64,000 bases of DNA from Calendula officinalis (taxonomy: Eukaryota; Streptophyta; Magnoliopsida; Asterales; Asteraceae), in assembly GCA_963853835.1 (NCBI GenBank), contig OY970820.1, forward strand, positions 18,655,873 to 18,719,872, read 5' to 3'. Position 1 is the first letter of the stretch. The number at the start of each line of letters is the position of its first letter. Positions 35,800 to 49,409 of this stretch are shown here, one piece after another. Below the pieces are notes generated by a model, which saw only the letters and a list, made by a program, of their open reading frames with translations, searched no databases and was not told where the DNA came from. Made by a program: the position numbers and the translations under genes.

Positions 35800-37366
35800 T
35801 AACATTAATTTAGATATCAATAAAAATGAAATTGGGAGTTTACTTGTGCAATATTGCCCTTATATTTAGACCAGCTACTTTGATTTCAGCGACAGTTAAT
35901 GGGTCTAACGGATGACTTGTTTGAACGCTTGCGAGGTATATTTGGTTATTTTTAAAAGGGTCTTTCTAATGTGTGCCCCATAGGCACACAATAAGAGATA
36001 TTAAATTCATTCGAAACTTCTAAAATTAGAGTAATAATTATCAATGAAGCTATAATATATCTCTACTATCTATAATGGAGGAATGACTTTCTACTTTTAG
36101 CAGGTCTTAAAACAGGCTTGCCATTTCTGGAAGGTCTTAAACCCACATCTAATTGAAAAAAAGGCTTTTAACAGGTTTCAAACTTGGGCTCTCTAGAAAC
36201 ACATTTATGCACCTTACCACTACACCACATCACATTTTTGTTACAAAAACGAAACACTAACACACTATGCTTTCAATGTGTAGACGCAAATCATTGTAAC
36301 CATTAAAAATAAGACGTTTTTCTACTCTTATTTTTAGAAACAATAATCCTTAATGGTAATTATTTAAAGTGTTTTTAATTTTAACATTGAAATCATTTAA
36401 AGCATACGTTTTTTTCAAGTATGATGTGCGTTTTTTATATAGTAGAGATATGTTGAATTTTACATTTTTTTCATAGCTAATTTAATTGAACATTCGTTTT
36501 TAATTTTAACATTGAAATCATTTAAAGCATACATTTTTTTTCAATTATGATGTGCGTTTTTTATATAGTAGAGATAGAGATATATTGAATTTTACGTTTT
36601 TTTCTAAGCTATATATATATATACTCCACCAACTTACGATGGGGTTGTTGTGCAACCTACAAACGACGTGAAAACTTACAATCATATTATCTTCTTCATG
36701 GCTTTATTCTTTCAATGTTCTTAACTTATCTCTACTATCTATAATTGAGGAATAACTTTCTACTTTTAGCAGGTCTTAAAACAGGTCTGCCATTTCTGGA
36801 AGGTCTTAAACCCACATCTTAATTAAAAAAAAAGAAGCTTTTAACAGGTTTCGAACTTGGGCTCTCTAGAAACACATTTATGTACCTTACCACTACACCA
36901 CATCACATTTTTGGTACAAAAACGAAACACTAACACACTATGCTTTCAATGTGCAGACGTAAATCATTATAACCATTAAAAATAAGACGTTTTTCTACTC
37001 TTATTTTTGGAAACAATAATCCTTAATGGTAATTATTTAAAGCGTTTTTAATTTTAACATTGAAATCATTTAAAGCATATGTTTTTTCAAGTATGATGTG
37101 CGTTTTTTATATAGTAGAGATATATTGAATTTTACGTTTTTTTCATAGCTAATTTACTTGAACATGCGTTTTTAATTTTAACATTGAAATCATTTAAAGC
37201 ATACGTTTTCTTCAATTGTGATGTGCGTTTTTTATATAGTAGAGATAGAGATATATTGAATTTTACGTTTTTCTCTAAGCTATATATATATACTACATCA
37301 ACTTACGATGGGGTTGTTGTGCAACCTACAAACGACGTGAAAACTTACAATCATATTATCTTCTGT

Positions 37367-38751
37367 ATGGCTTTAATCACCCAATATGGTGCTTCAGTGC
37401 TCCAGCCACTGCCACGACCAGTTGAAGAAGTAGAGGTAACGTCTATTTGACTAAATTCAGAGTTTCAAATTTTTACTTTAAAATCATAAATTCGGTGTTA
37501 ACTAATATTTTTCTATTTTCTCTTTCGAAGGAATTTGATGGTTATGAACCAACTGAAAACTTTGAAGACCTCTGGAATCCACATTACTGGTACAAATGCA
37601 AATTTGTTCGAGTTGAATATGTTTGGCTTGACCACAAACATAACAAACTATATTTGTTCCTTCTTGACAGATTTGTAAGTTACTACTAATTATTATACGA
37701 TCTCTTTATTTTTTTACTAATAATCATTTATTTTCAGAGGCACAAATTCGCTGCGATTATCCCCCCCCCCCCTTCTTAGTTTCTGCATACCAACGTCGAA
37801 AACTAGAAGGTGGTGTCTTTTCTTTAAAGTATTTCAAGATTGATTACAACGATGTCGAATACTTTCCTCGCTTTGACAACTATAGTTTTGTTCGTAATGA
37901 ATGGGCAATAACATTCAACACTAAAACCGAGCTTGCCGAAACTACGAATGGAGATAATGCATGGTTCCCCAACTACCCGTTGGTCAGATCTCCGACATGG
38001 CTCTTGCAGGATCAAACAACTCGACAAATGTTAATTGGTACGTCTACGTTACATTTTTATCGTGTTATACTTAAAAATATTATTATTTAATGTTTTGGCG
38101 TACTTACTAACCCTGTCACAGACGTTGCTGGAAACATGTGGAACGGTTGCTTTTTTTTACTTTCGGTCGAATATCGTGTGCAATGCTGCTGCATGACTGT
38201 CGGTAAGTATTTATACCTAATTTACATGATCACCACGTTTAGGAAATAACCCATTTAAAATGTAATCTCCGACAGGGGCAACCGGATCAAGATCATCTTG
38301 TATCATATACCGGCAGCCACAGCCACAATGATTGGGAGATCTGCTACTGAAAACATAACCGTGTACGCAGCTCGCGTGAAACTGATTAGAACACCAACAG
38401 GTTAATTCCAGTTTTTCGATATTTATTTTACTTTCCATAATTAGGCATACCCACTTACCTAACAGACTTTTTATTTAAAATAATATTGATATCTCTTTTT
38501 GATTTGGTTACATTTCAGTCAAATATCTTGTTTCTACTGACGTTACAAACATTGAGTTCAACCTGGGAATGCCAGAAGCATATGCACTTCAACGCATCCA
38601 TCCGATAGTACAATATGATGATGTCGTTGTTTTATGTGATGAAGAACCCGAAGTCCCACCCGACACGCAACCAAAAAGTTATTTCAGACGTTTAAGAACT
38701 CCCCTCTCTGGAAATAAGCGTCTCTCGACTTACCCACAAAACAACATTTAA
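37367..38751 (+). pseudogene. RPA70-like single-stranded DNA-binding protein, six exons, frame-broken
   Basis: RPA binds single-stranded DNA through OB folds, and plant Helitrons often carry such a gene. Exons by GT-AG sites: 37367-37435, 37531-37674, 37738-38037, 38122-38202, 38276-38400, 38519-38751. The start ATG 37367 gives MALITQYGASVLQPL. Recognisable RPA-like blocks are the KCKFVRVEYVWLD region, the FSLKYFKIDYNDVEYFP to NEWAITFNTKTEL block, GNRIKIILYH and VSTDVTNIEFNLGMPEA. Two frame problems sit at homopolymers: C12 at 37761-37772 brings a TAG into frame, and T8 at 38151-38158 precedes a frame change needed to join exon 5. Otherwise exons and splice sites are well kept, suggesting recent decay or assembly error. 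Confidence 0.65.
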
Positions 38752-38759
38752 ACAGACCC

Positions 38760-40572
38760 CTACGGATGGAACAACAATAATTAATTCTATCACGCATAAC
38801 TTTTCTGTTACACAAATGGTGCTTTTTTTTATATTACTATTTGACTTAATTATATAAATTACTCACTTTCCCAATAATTGTTTTTGTTATACGAATTAAT
38901 TTAGTGCAACTACACAAATTATATATTTTGATGTGTGAATTATCTCATTTGTCACACCCTATTACTTATTTTTTATCTCTTAATGTGTCATAATAATTGG
39001 AAAATCATGAGAAAGTATGTTAATGACGGTAAAAGGGTACTCCATTTCTACCTAAATTAGAAACCATAATAAATGGTCATTATATCTTAAAAAAAATTAT
39101 ATACAAAATAACACATATATTGAATCACCCTCCAAAATGATACTTAATACTGGACGGAAGTTTAGTAACTAATGCGAATTAAAAAAACGTCCTTAATACT
39201 GGCAATTTAGATGTACCGTATAAAGATATTGACTTATTGATTTTTACCCCTACTAAATATACATTTTAATTGATATTGACTTATTGATTTATGTATCACA
39301 TAAGTTATGTACCAAGATTCATAATAAGATTCGTTTTCGAGAAATTTATTGCATTTTGATTTTATTTTATATTGACCATACTAAAAAGTATATTGAATCC
39401 TCCCTTATTAAACGTATATGAATATGAAAATCTAATTTAATATTAAAATTAGTGGTAACAATCTCTGCATAATTTACTCATTATTATATTTAATGATTGA
39501 AGAAAAACGAATTCACACAATAGGAATGAAAAAATAAACCGATCAAAATAGTAAAGCACTTAAATACCAATTAAATGATATCGTGTAAATTCGTTTGGAA
39601 AGTGAGTATAGACGTTGTCATTAAAATGTGTAAAAGCGTGTAAATACGTTTGTGGAATCGACCGTTACGAACTGTGAGAGATAATATATAGTAACAAATG
39701 GATATTTCAGATACCAATATAAAGTCTAAATTTTATTAATAAAACATTTTTTATTCATTTTTAGCAGGTCTTAAAACAGAAACGGCCAGTCAATGCAATA
39801 ACTAGGTATAAAGACTTAATTATGTATACGTTTTTTACTCTCCTACGTTTTTTTCATGCTTAACACTGTGAGAGATAATATATGGTAACCAATGGATATT
39901 TCGGATACCAATACACAGACTTAATTATACGCTATACATTTTTTTATTCATTTTTAGCAGGTATTAAAACAGAAACGGTCAGTCAATGCTATAACTAGGT
40001 ATAAAGACATAATTATGTATACGTTTTAATTTCAAGCTTACGGTTTTTCATGCTTATAACTACCGATTAAATCTTTGCGTTAACTACCGACTTCATTTTA
40101 ACGTATACGTTTTTTTATTCATATTATAACTACCGATTAAATCTATGCATTAATATTCATTTAATTTATTAATTAATAATACGTATTACCTCCATTCTAT
40201 ATAAACGTAGGTATCATAAACCAAGAAAACCCGTCACTTTCTTCATCAAAAAACCGAGAAAATCATCATAACCTATGGTATTATTTATCACTCGCAACTC
40301 TAATTTTTCATTCAATTCTTAAACTTTTGATACAAATGTTATTCCTACCGTGTATGACTTTCGTAATCTTTTTGTGTAGATTTGTATTGGAACAATTGAG
40401 TATTTCAAAGGTAATAATTTGGGTGTTCATAAACTCAAAAAGTTAGAGTGGAACCATTTGATGATTGTTGTGAATCGTGGCATGTTGGTTGTACTGTTCA
40501 GGTTGGGTGACTGCACCAGCTCGATCCTTTGTTTTAGGTAGAAGCATAAAAACCCAATGACCTCGTAAGCTT
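38760..40572. other. Helitron interior, AT-rich, with a 193-bp tandem duplication
   Basis: A unit starting CTGTGAGAGATAATATAT at 39672 recurs at 39865 (to about 40058). No coding sequence recognised. Confidence 0.6.
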
Positions 40573-40914
40573 ATGAAAAATATAATTAGTTATGTCGTTA
40601 GTTCATTTGTCATAAACCTCGATATGGCTACCACCATCTTCTTCATCTCGAAACTTACTAATAGGGTTTGTACCATATTATTGTTAGAAAAAATGTGTAA
40701 CCGGACAATTTTTGCTCGCCGCAAATATAGTTGCATAGGGTACCTGTCGGCTGTCGCCGCATTGCGAACTATATTTTCGGCTGGAAAATTTTCCCTTTCA
40801 AGAAGAATTTCACGTGACACGACAAAAGTATTAGTAACTCTAGCAAATAAAATTAATCTCGACGGAATTTACACACCAAACGTGGTGTATTGGGAGGTTT
40901 TACATAATAACTAA
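40573..40914 (+). CDS. Unrecognised 113-codon open frame in the Helitron
   Basis: It begins MKNIISYVVSSFV and ends NVVYWEVLHNN. I recognise no family. It lies near the Helitron 3' end and could be a fragment of captured sequence or chance. No splice or promoter support. Confidence 0.2.
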   Translation: MKNIISYVVSSFVINLDMATTIFFISKLTNRVCTILLLEKMCNRTIFARRKYSCIGYLSAVAALRTIFSAGKFSLSRRISRDTTKVLVTLANKINLDGIYTPNVVYWEVLHNN

Positions 40915-41275
40915 TACGCATAAACATACTTTTTCCCTCTATTTTATACTTAATTAGGGTTATTCTTTTATAACAAGAAACATTGGAAATGGATCATCTG
41001 TGTTATTATATATCAAAACATGTAACCAAACAACACTTCAACGACAATGCTAATTCTTCTTTTTTACCTCTATTTAATACATAGTTTTCATGCTTATGTA
41101 ATGTATTCGTTATAAAAATATGTAACCAATGGACATTTAATCGTCAGGAATATATAGTTTGCAGCCGCCGCATCGCGCGGGTTTTAGCCTAGTTAATTTG
41201 AAGTGATTCATTAAATGCATTTTATAATTCACTTGGAAAGTTTGAGACCATTTATTGACTTTATTGTGTGTCCCA

Positions 41276-42020
41276 TAGGGGTGCCCAAAGGGTCGACCCG
41301 ACCCGACCCGGACCCGAACCCGAACCCGATAACGCTAATCGGGTCGGGTGCAATCGGGTTGTGCGTTGATATCGGGTTTTATAAACCCGACCCGACTAAC
41401 CCGATTTCTTATCGGGTCGGGTTTCGGGTTATGATTCTTAATATTTTCGGGTTTCGGGTTGACCCGATTAGACCCGATAAGGGTTAAGAGTAAAATTAAA
41501 ATTTTAAATTTTAAAATATCTTCACCATAAATTATGAAAGAAAATGAAAACAAAATGCACATTTAATCTTTACCGGAAGTGTTTGATGTTTTCTTTTTGA
41601 ATTTCAATATGCAAGACACAAGAGCATGATTTGCTAACATACACAGAGCACCGATTGATGTTACCTACTTGCCTGCTTGCTTACAAAAATCACCATTTGA
41701 TAATAGTTACTTGATTATATTATACAAAGATATTTTTTTATTTTGGAGTTTGTTTATTTGTAAGTTATTAATTCGTTTAACTAATATGAATCAGTGTATT
41801 TTAATTTTTATAAATGTGTGTTTCTTGAACTTTTAAAAATGTGTAACCCGACCAACCAGATCGGGTCAACCCGACAAACCCGAAACCCGACAGACCCGAA
41901 CCCGACCAACCCGAAGCTTTATCGGGTCGGGTTTCGGGTTAGGATTTTTTAAGTTCAAACTCGACAGACCCGACCCGATAAGAGCCGGGTCGGGTCGGGT
42001 TGACCCGTTGGGCACCCCTA
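41276..42020. mobile_element. hAT-like MITE, TCGGGT-motif family, TSD not resolved
   Basis: The ends TAGGGGTGCCCAAAGGG and complement TAGGGGTGCCCAACGGG match the family member at 34484-35052. The immediately flanking 8-mers differ (GTGTCCCA and AATCTAAG). TGTCCCAT does occur at 41269 and again 13 bp beyond the right end, so the edge may be rearranged. Confidence 0.75.
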
Positions 42021-42450
42021 AATCTAAGGACACTGTCCCATATGCACACATTAGAAAAACCCTTTTTAAAAAACTATAATCTAAGGACTATTTTGTAATT
42101 TCAGGAAACATAGAAAAGAAAAGGCAATAGATAATTTTGTCATATTATAAAAATAAAGTTGAAGGACATTTTGTAATTTTAATACTTAAAACAATGGTAT
42201 TAAAGTCTAGGGGGTATTTGGTAAATTTCAGCAAACCCACATTTTGTTAAATAAAACAATGCAATTAAAATGTTAAGGATAAGACTTGAACACGGGTAAA
42301 TGAGCAGCAAGCATCCTTACCAAGAAGCAGTTGCCACTAGGACAACCCCACATTTTGTTAGATAGATCAGCTTCCAAATATATATAATATATAACAGATT
42401 TTCACTAAAGGACAAAAGTACTGTTCATGAACTTGGTAAATGTATTATTA

Positions 42451-42520
42451 CAAGGATTGTTGTCCCCGCACTTCGTTACGGGATTTTAAATGTAATTTTT
42501 TTTGTTAAGATTATGATTCG
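42451..42520 (-). mobile_element. Third Helitron-like 3' end (unit C), minus
   Basis: On the minus strand a weak hairpin (CCCG...CGGG with a 10-nt loop) is followed by GACAACAATCCTTG and T, a CTTG-type Helitron end. It begins exactly where the 5' module of unit B stops. Confidence 0.4.
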
Positions 42521-44617
42521 TTTTTGATCAAATTTAATTTTATATTTTGTATTTATAAACAAATAAAATAAAATAACGTATGATCAAGTCTTTTGTAATT
42601 ACAACACCACTAATAGTACTATTATATGTGGTTTCTTAAAATTCAAAATATAGTGAAAAATATGTTGAAATACATATATCATATAACACTATAAGGTTTG
42701 TCAAGTTGGTAACTAATTTCGAAAAATTGAGTGCTGAAACTATTTAGTAACACCATACCATTTTAGTGTTCACCGCTCTTGTTATCACTATCACAATTAT
42801 GAAGTATATTTGTTTTGCTTAGTATTTTTAATATATCAAAACTTTGTGATTACAATAGTTTGATTGAAATTTTTTTGGGGTTGTTAAGAATGTTTTACTT
42901 TGATATAAATATCTTTTAACTTTCAAATCACTAGCGTATAAATACTCAATTCATAACTTTAAAGTTCATATTATTTATGACTTATAAATAAATGATAATT
43001 ACATAGTTTTATGTAAAAAAAAATCTACTCTAAAAAGTAATTTGTATCCAAAATGAATTACATGTTTCAAATGAGATTCAAATACTAAATATTTAAGTTT
43101 AGTGGTTAAAATTCTGAGTTATAAAAGCTTAAAGGGAAAATGCTTTTAGTAACTAAAAGTTATTTTACATATATAATTAAAGGTTATACAGTAGTACATA
43201 ATTAATAAAAGTGTAGGGTTTATAATAAAGAAATTATAAGACTTTACGGAGGAAACCGTAAATTACGTATGGGTGTATCTGAACTTTTACAAAATGAAAA
43301 AAAATGCCAAAGGAGGTTCGAATATGGGTTTCCTAGGTAGGAACTAGGAAGCATGCAACTTACCATTCCTTCCAGAAAATATTAGCTACTTACTCTCTAC
43401 AAAAATTTATATAATGTATAGCATTGTAGAAGCGTAATATAGCAGAACTCTTTGCTTCAAGAATTTTCATCCAATATTTTATATTTTCACTTATGAACAG
43501 TATTTTAGGAACGGTAATTGTATATATAGATAATTAATTAATAATTAATAATAATAATATGCTATATATCAAAATCTTGTAAAAGTTCCTTATATATATA
43601 GTTATATATGACGTTTGACATTGGTTGTATTGATGGTAATCTTTACTTTGGATACATGAACGTACAAAACATGAGTAAAAACATATCATCGTAAGAAACA
43701 ACAACTTGTAAACTTTTACTTTTGTGGATAGTCATTGTGAAATTAACCGCATTCTCGCCTTCGCTATTGACTTCAAAACGTGACAATGGTACCAATAATA
43801 AAAATAATCTAAAGAATCACTGACAATGTTCATCAGCAACAAAAATAACCTAGACAAAAATAAGAAATATTTGTTTGGTTTGTTGTTTCATTCTCTGGAA
43901 TTCACATCCGCAACAAAAAATAACCTAGACAGTCACATTAGTCACATATCTTTCATAATCTAATTGTAATTGTAAAGATAATTTATAACATCTTTTGAAA
44001 ATAAAGATATTTTTGTTATAACAATGTACCCTCGGCTGACCAAGATTTGCTTGTTACATAGGCAACCTAATTATTTCCGTGAACATCTCGAACTTTCATC
44101 TGGCCATATAATAATTGTATATTTTGTTTGGTTTTGTGAATAAAAGTTAACGTAGAGCTAATAGGTTAAATGATAGGAATATACTTCCACCGTATCAAAA
44201 TAAGTAAATCACATTTTTTTTCAGGATGTATCAAAATAAGTAAATCGCTTTAATAATTTTCCTTATTTGTTAAGTTTTTATATTTAAAATTATCTTTTTA
44301 ACCTTAATTATCTCTTTTTAAACATCATTAAAGGTGCGGGGCCCATCCATTTTTGTCATCTTCCTATATTTGACTTTTTCACCATTTAGAAAAAATAATA
44401 AAATAATATAAGGTGGGGGCCCATCCATTCTATTTACCCCATTTAGTTTCACTAATATCTTATTATCTTATTTTCCCTCAAAAAACGTAAACTTTAAAGT
44501 AATTCACTTTCATATGGAAAGCATAACAAACTGAAAACATAATAAACTAACCAAAATTGATCTCATATAATAATATTAAAATGAAAAGAAAATATAAATT
44601 AATATTTTCAAGATGAG
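42521..44617. other. Unassigned AT-rich sequence
   Basis: No gene found. 43310-43380 has a tRNA-like box-B motif (complement TTCGAACCTCC), and 44180-44520 has loosely MITE-like ends. Neither could be bounded. Confidence 0.45.
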
Positions 44618-44620
44618 TAA

Positions 44621-46199
44621 GAGCATCTCCAATTAATGGAAACTTTTTGTGAAGCTTATTATTATTTAAATAAGTTTTGGGATGATTTATTCCTATTGGA
44701 GTAAATAGTTTTTTTAAAGGCTTATTCAAATGACTTATTATTCCAGAGTTGTCTTTAAGAAAGTCCAAGGATTTTGCATAATCCTAAGGGACAAATCCTA
44801 GCCATTGGATCAAAATGATCAAGATCAAATCACAGTGTTTCAAACACATGTGCTTCCAGTCATGACCACCACCACCGGTCGCCGCCTACGACCACCGCCC
44901 GCCGCCGCCTATCATCGCCGATCGCCGCCGTGAAGGTGTTGGTGGCTGACAGTGAAGGTGCTGGTAGTAATGGGGGTGGTGATGGTATTGATGTATTGAA
45001 ACACATGTGCTTCACTAAAACACAGCCACACAGGTGTTCCAAAATACAAACGAGCATATTACTTCGAAGCACATGTGTTTCAAGTCACGAAACACATGTG
45101 TTTCAAGTCACTAAAAACATGAGTTTCTAAACCACAGAGGAGCATACGAAGCACGAGTGTTTCAAGTCACGAAACACATGTGCTTGACTGTACATATACA
45201 CTCCTTTATTTTCAAAAGAACTGTTATTAGTGAAGCACATGTGCTTCTAGCTTACAAACAAATGTGCTTCATTACTTGAAACACATGTGCTTGAATGTAC
45301 ATATACACTTCTTTATTTTCAGAACAACTGTTATTAATAAAAGACATGTGCTTCTAGTAACGAAACCCATGTGTTTCAAGTCATGAAACACATGTGCTTG
45401 GTTGTACATATACACTCCTTTATTTTCAAAACGCATGTGTTTCAAGTCACGACCACCACCGCCGACGGCCACCTCCAGCCGCCGTCCGCGGCCGCCGGCT
45501 GCCGCCCATCGTCGCCGGAGGTGGGTGGGGTATTGATGTATTGAAGCACATGTGTTTGTATGGTTTGAATCTTGATCTTGACCTTTGATTTTTTCTTGAT
45601 CCAATGGCTATTAATTGTCGCTTGTAACTAGCTAAAATCCTTGGACTACCTTGAACATTTACCTATTATTCCATAACCTCTTAACTTACTTTCAATATTT
45701 TGATTTATTTAGTCCATTTATTTACTAATCTTACATTTCAACCCCTATATAAATTTATATGTGAATCTTTTACTATAATTATAACTATAAATGATAACTT
45801 TGTCCTATTTGAATATTTTTATTAAAGAACAAGCATGATAATTTTTTTTTTTTTTTGTGATATGTTAGTTTTATAAAATGCTATAAAAATATTTAAATTA
45901 TATTTGAGGGGTATTTATAAAAGGGGGTGATTTTTTTAAGGCATGTACCACATCCGATGCATAATATACTTGTACAGTTAGCTATAAAACCTGTACAGTG
46001 TGGTATAACCATTAAAAGTTGTGGTTGCAATATCAATTCTCATTTATAAAACATTTGAAATACATAAAGGTAAACTAGTAAATTTAATAAGAAAAAGTTT
46101 TTTGAAAGGTTAACCATCGGAGATGCTTTTTATATATAGGTTTTTGATTGATGTGGCAAAAGTAATAAGTAATTGTAAGTTTAATCATTGGTGATGCTC
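44621..46199. mobile_element. PIF/Harbinger (Tourist-like) element, TAA TSD, with nested TIR element
   Basis: The ends GAGCATCTCCAATTAATGG and complement GAGCATCACCAATGATT are flanked by TAA at 44618-44620 and 46200-46202. Inside, 44762-45646 forms a second inverted-repeat unit (AGTCCAAGGATTTT...AAAATCCTTGGACT, with AGCCATTGGATCAA further in) whose target duplication I could not confirm. No transposase. Confidence 0.7.
44826..45551. repeat. Array of about 13 CACATGTG palindromes with two CCG-rich blocks
   Basis: Units such as GAAACACATGTGCTTC and GAAGCACATGTGTTTCAAG recur at irregular 20-100 bp spacing. Two CCGCCGCC-rich blocks (about 44870-44940 and 45450-45530) followed by GTATTGATGTATTGAA show a larger duplication. 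Open frames here are repeat artefacts. Confidence 0.85.
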
Positions 46200-46267
46200 T
46201 AACAATAAGTACGAGTGTCTAAAATATAGTACTCTTTTGATAAAAGGGGGTGATTTTCTTTTTCATA

Positions 46268-46620
46268 CACTACTACAGAAACGATTTGTTGTTGCGGGGA
46301 ATACACTTTGATAATGCGGGGAAAGGAACGCACTAACAAACTACGCACTATCAAACAAACAAACCGCAACAAAAGAGAAACTGCAATATCAAACACACAG
46401 ACCGCAACAAGAAAGAAACCGCAATATTAAAACCAACACCGCAACAAAAGAGAGACCGCAATATCAAACGTGGAGACCGCAATAAGAAAGAAACCGCAAT
46501 ATTAAAGCATACAACGCGCTATTAGTTGTCCGCACACTACACTATATGTTATAACCGCAATATTAGTTATTCGCACACATGATAAAGTAACTGCAATATT
46601 AGGCATTCAAAATAAACAAA
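46268..46620. repeat. Left TIR and subterminal repeats of the CACTA element
   Basis: A 10-bp perfect TIR (CACTACTACA) is followed by about a dozen CCGCAACAA/CCGCAATAT units. In En/Spm-type elements such repeats are the binding sites of the TNPA-type protein. Confidence 0.85.
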
Positions 46621-46633
46621 AAAAAAATCATTC

Positions 46634-49150
<2,517 letters not shown>

Positions 49151-49234
<84 letters not shown>
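49151..49234. repeat. (TA)n microsatellite, about 84 bp
   Basis: The right-hand half of the TA tract flanking the nested inverted-repeat element. Confidence 0.95.
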
Positions 49235-49239
<5 letters not shown>

Positions 49240-49409
49240 TATATTTAAAATCTAGCTCTTATATATTTATAGATAGCACCAAAAAACGTACAACCGCACA
49301 GTAAATTAATGTCAAAAAATGTACACTTGCAGGTTGTGATCAGTGTAATGAATCATGTTTCAAAAATTTACAACTATTCATAAATTTACACTTGCTTAAT
49401 TGCTAACCT

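Larger units (their letters stand above)
36060..41192 (+). mobile_element. Helitron with duplicated 5' end, non-autonomous, carries an RPA-like gene
   Basis: The 5' terminus TCTCTACTATCTATAAT occurs twice, at 36060 and 36729, each after an A. About 600 bp following each are near-identical, including a tRNA-like segment (complement GTGGTGTAGTGGTAAGGT, box B GTTCGAAACC in the second). The 3' end is a GC-rich hairpin region (CCGCCGCATCGCGCGGG) plus TTTTAGCCTAG at 41192, followed by T. No Rep/helicase ORF is present. The gene at 37367-38751 is RPA-like, a class often encoded by plant Helitrons. Confidence 0.82.
35958..42062. mobile_element. MULE-type element, 6.1 kb with nested Helitron, perfect 9-bp TSD
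   Basis: TTTTTAAAA occurs at 35949-35957 and 42063-42071. The terminal repeats are GGGTCTTTCTAATGTGTGCC on the left and GGGTTTTTCTAATGTGTGCA (complement) on the right. The sequence across the joined flanks matches 33179 onward, so the empty site is present in the window. Most of its length is the Helitron at 36060-41192; its own body is only about 1 kb and holds a hAT-like MITE at 41276-42020. Confidence 0.88.
33566..42450 (-). mobile_element. Small Helitron-like unit B, minus, interrupted by two MULEs
   Basis: The 3' end is at 33566: CTAG preceded on the minus strand by a hairpin with stem CCCGCG/CGCGGG (about 33578-33596), homologous to the end of unit A. Its 5' module lies at 42072-42450 and matches the end of unit A. 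Without the insertions 34019-35799 and 35958-42062 and their duplications it would be about 0.98 kb. It directly abuts unit A. Confidence 0.55.

Noticed and set aside
41269..42041. TGTCCCAT as the TSD of the MITE at 41276-42020
   Set aside because: The right copy lies 13 bp beyond the terminal repeat, so it does not bracket the element cleanly.
44180..44520. Possible additional Stowaway/Tourist MITE
   Set aside because: Ends match only loosely and no convincing target duplication was found.
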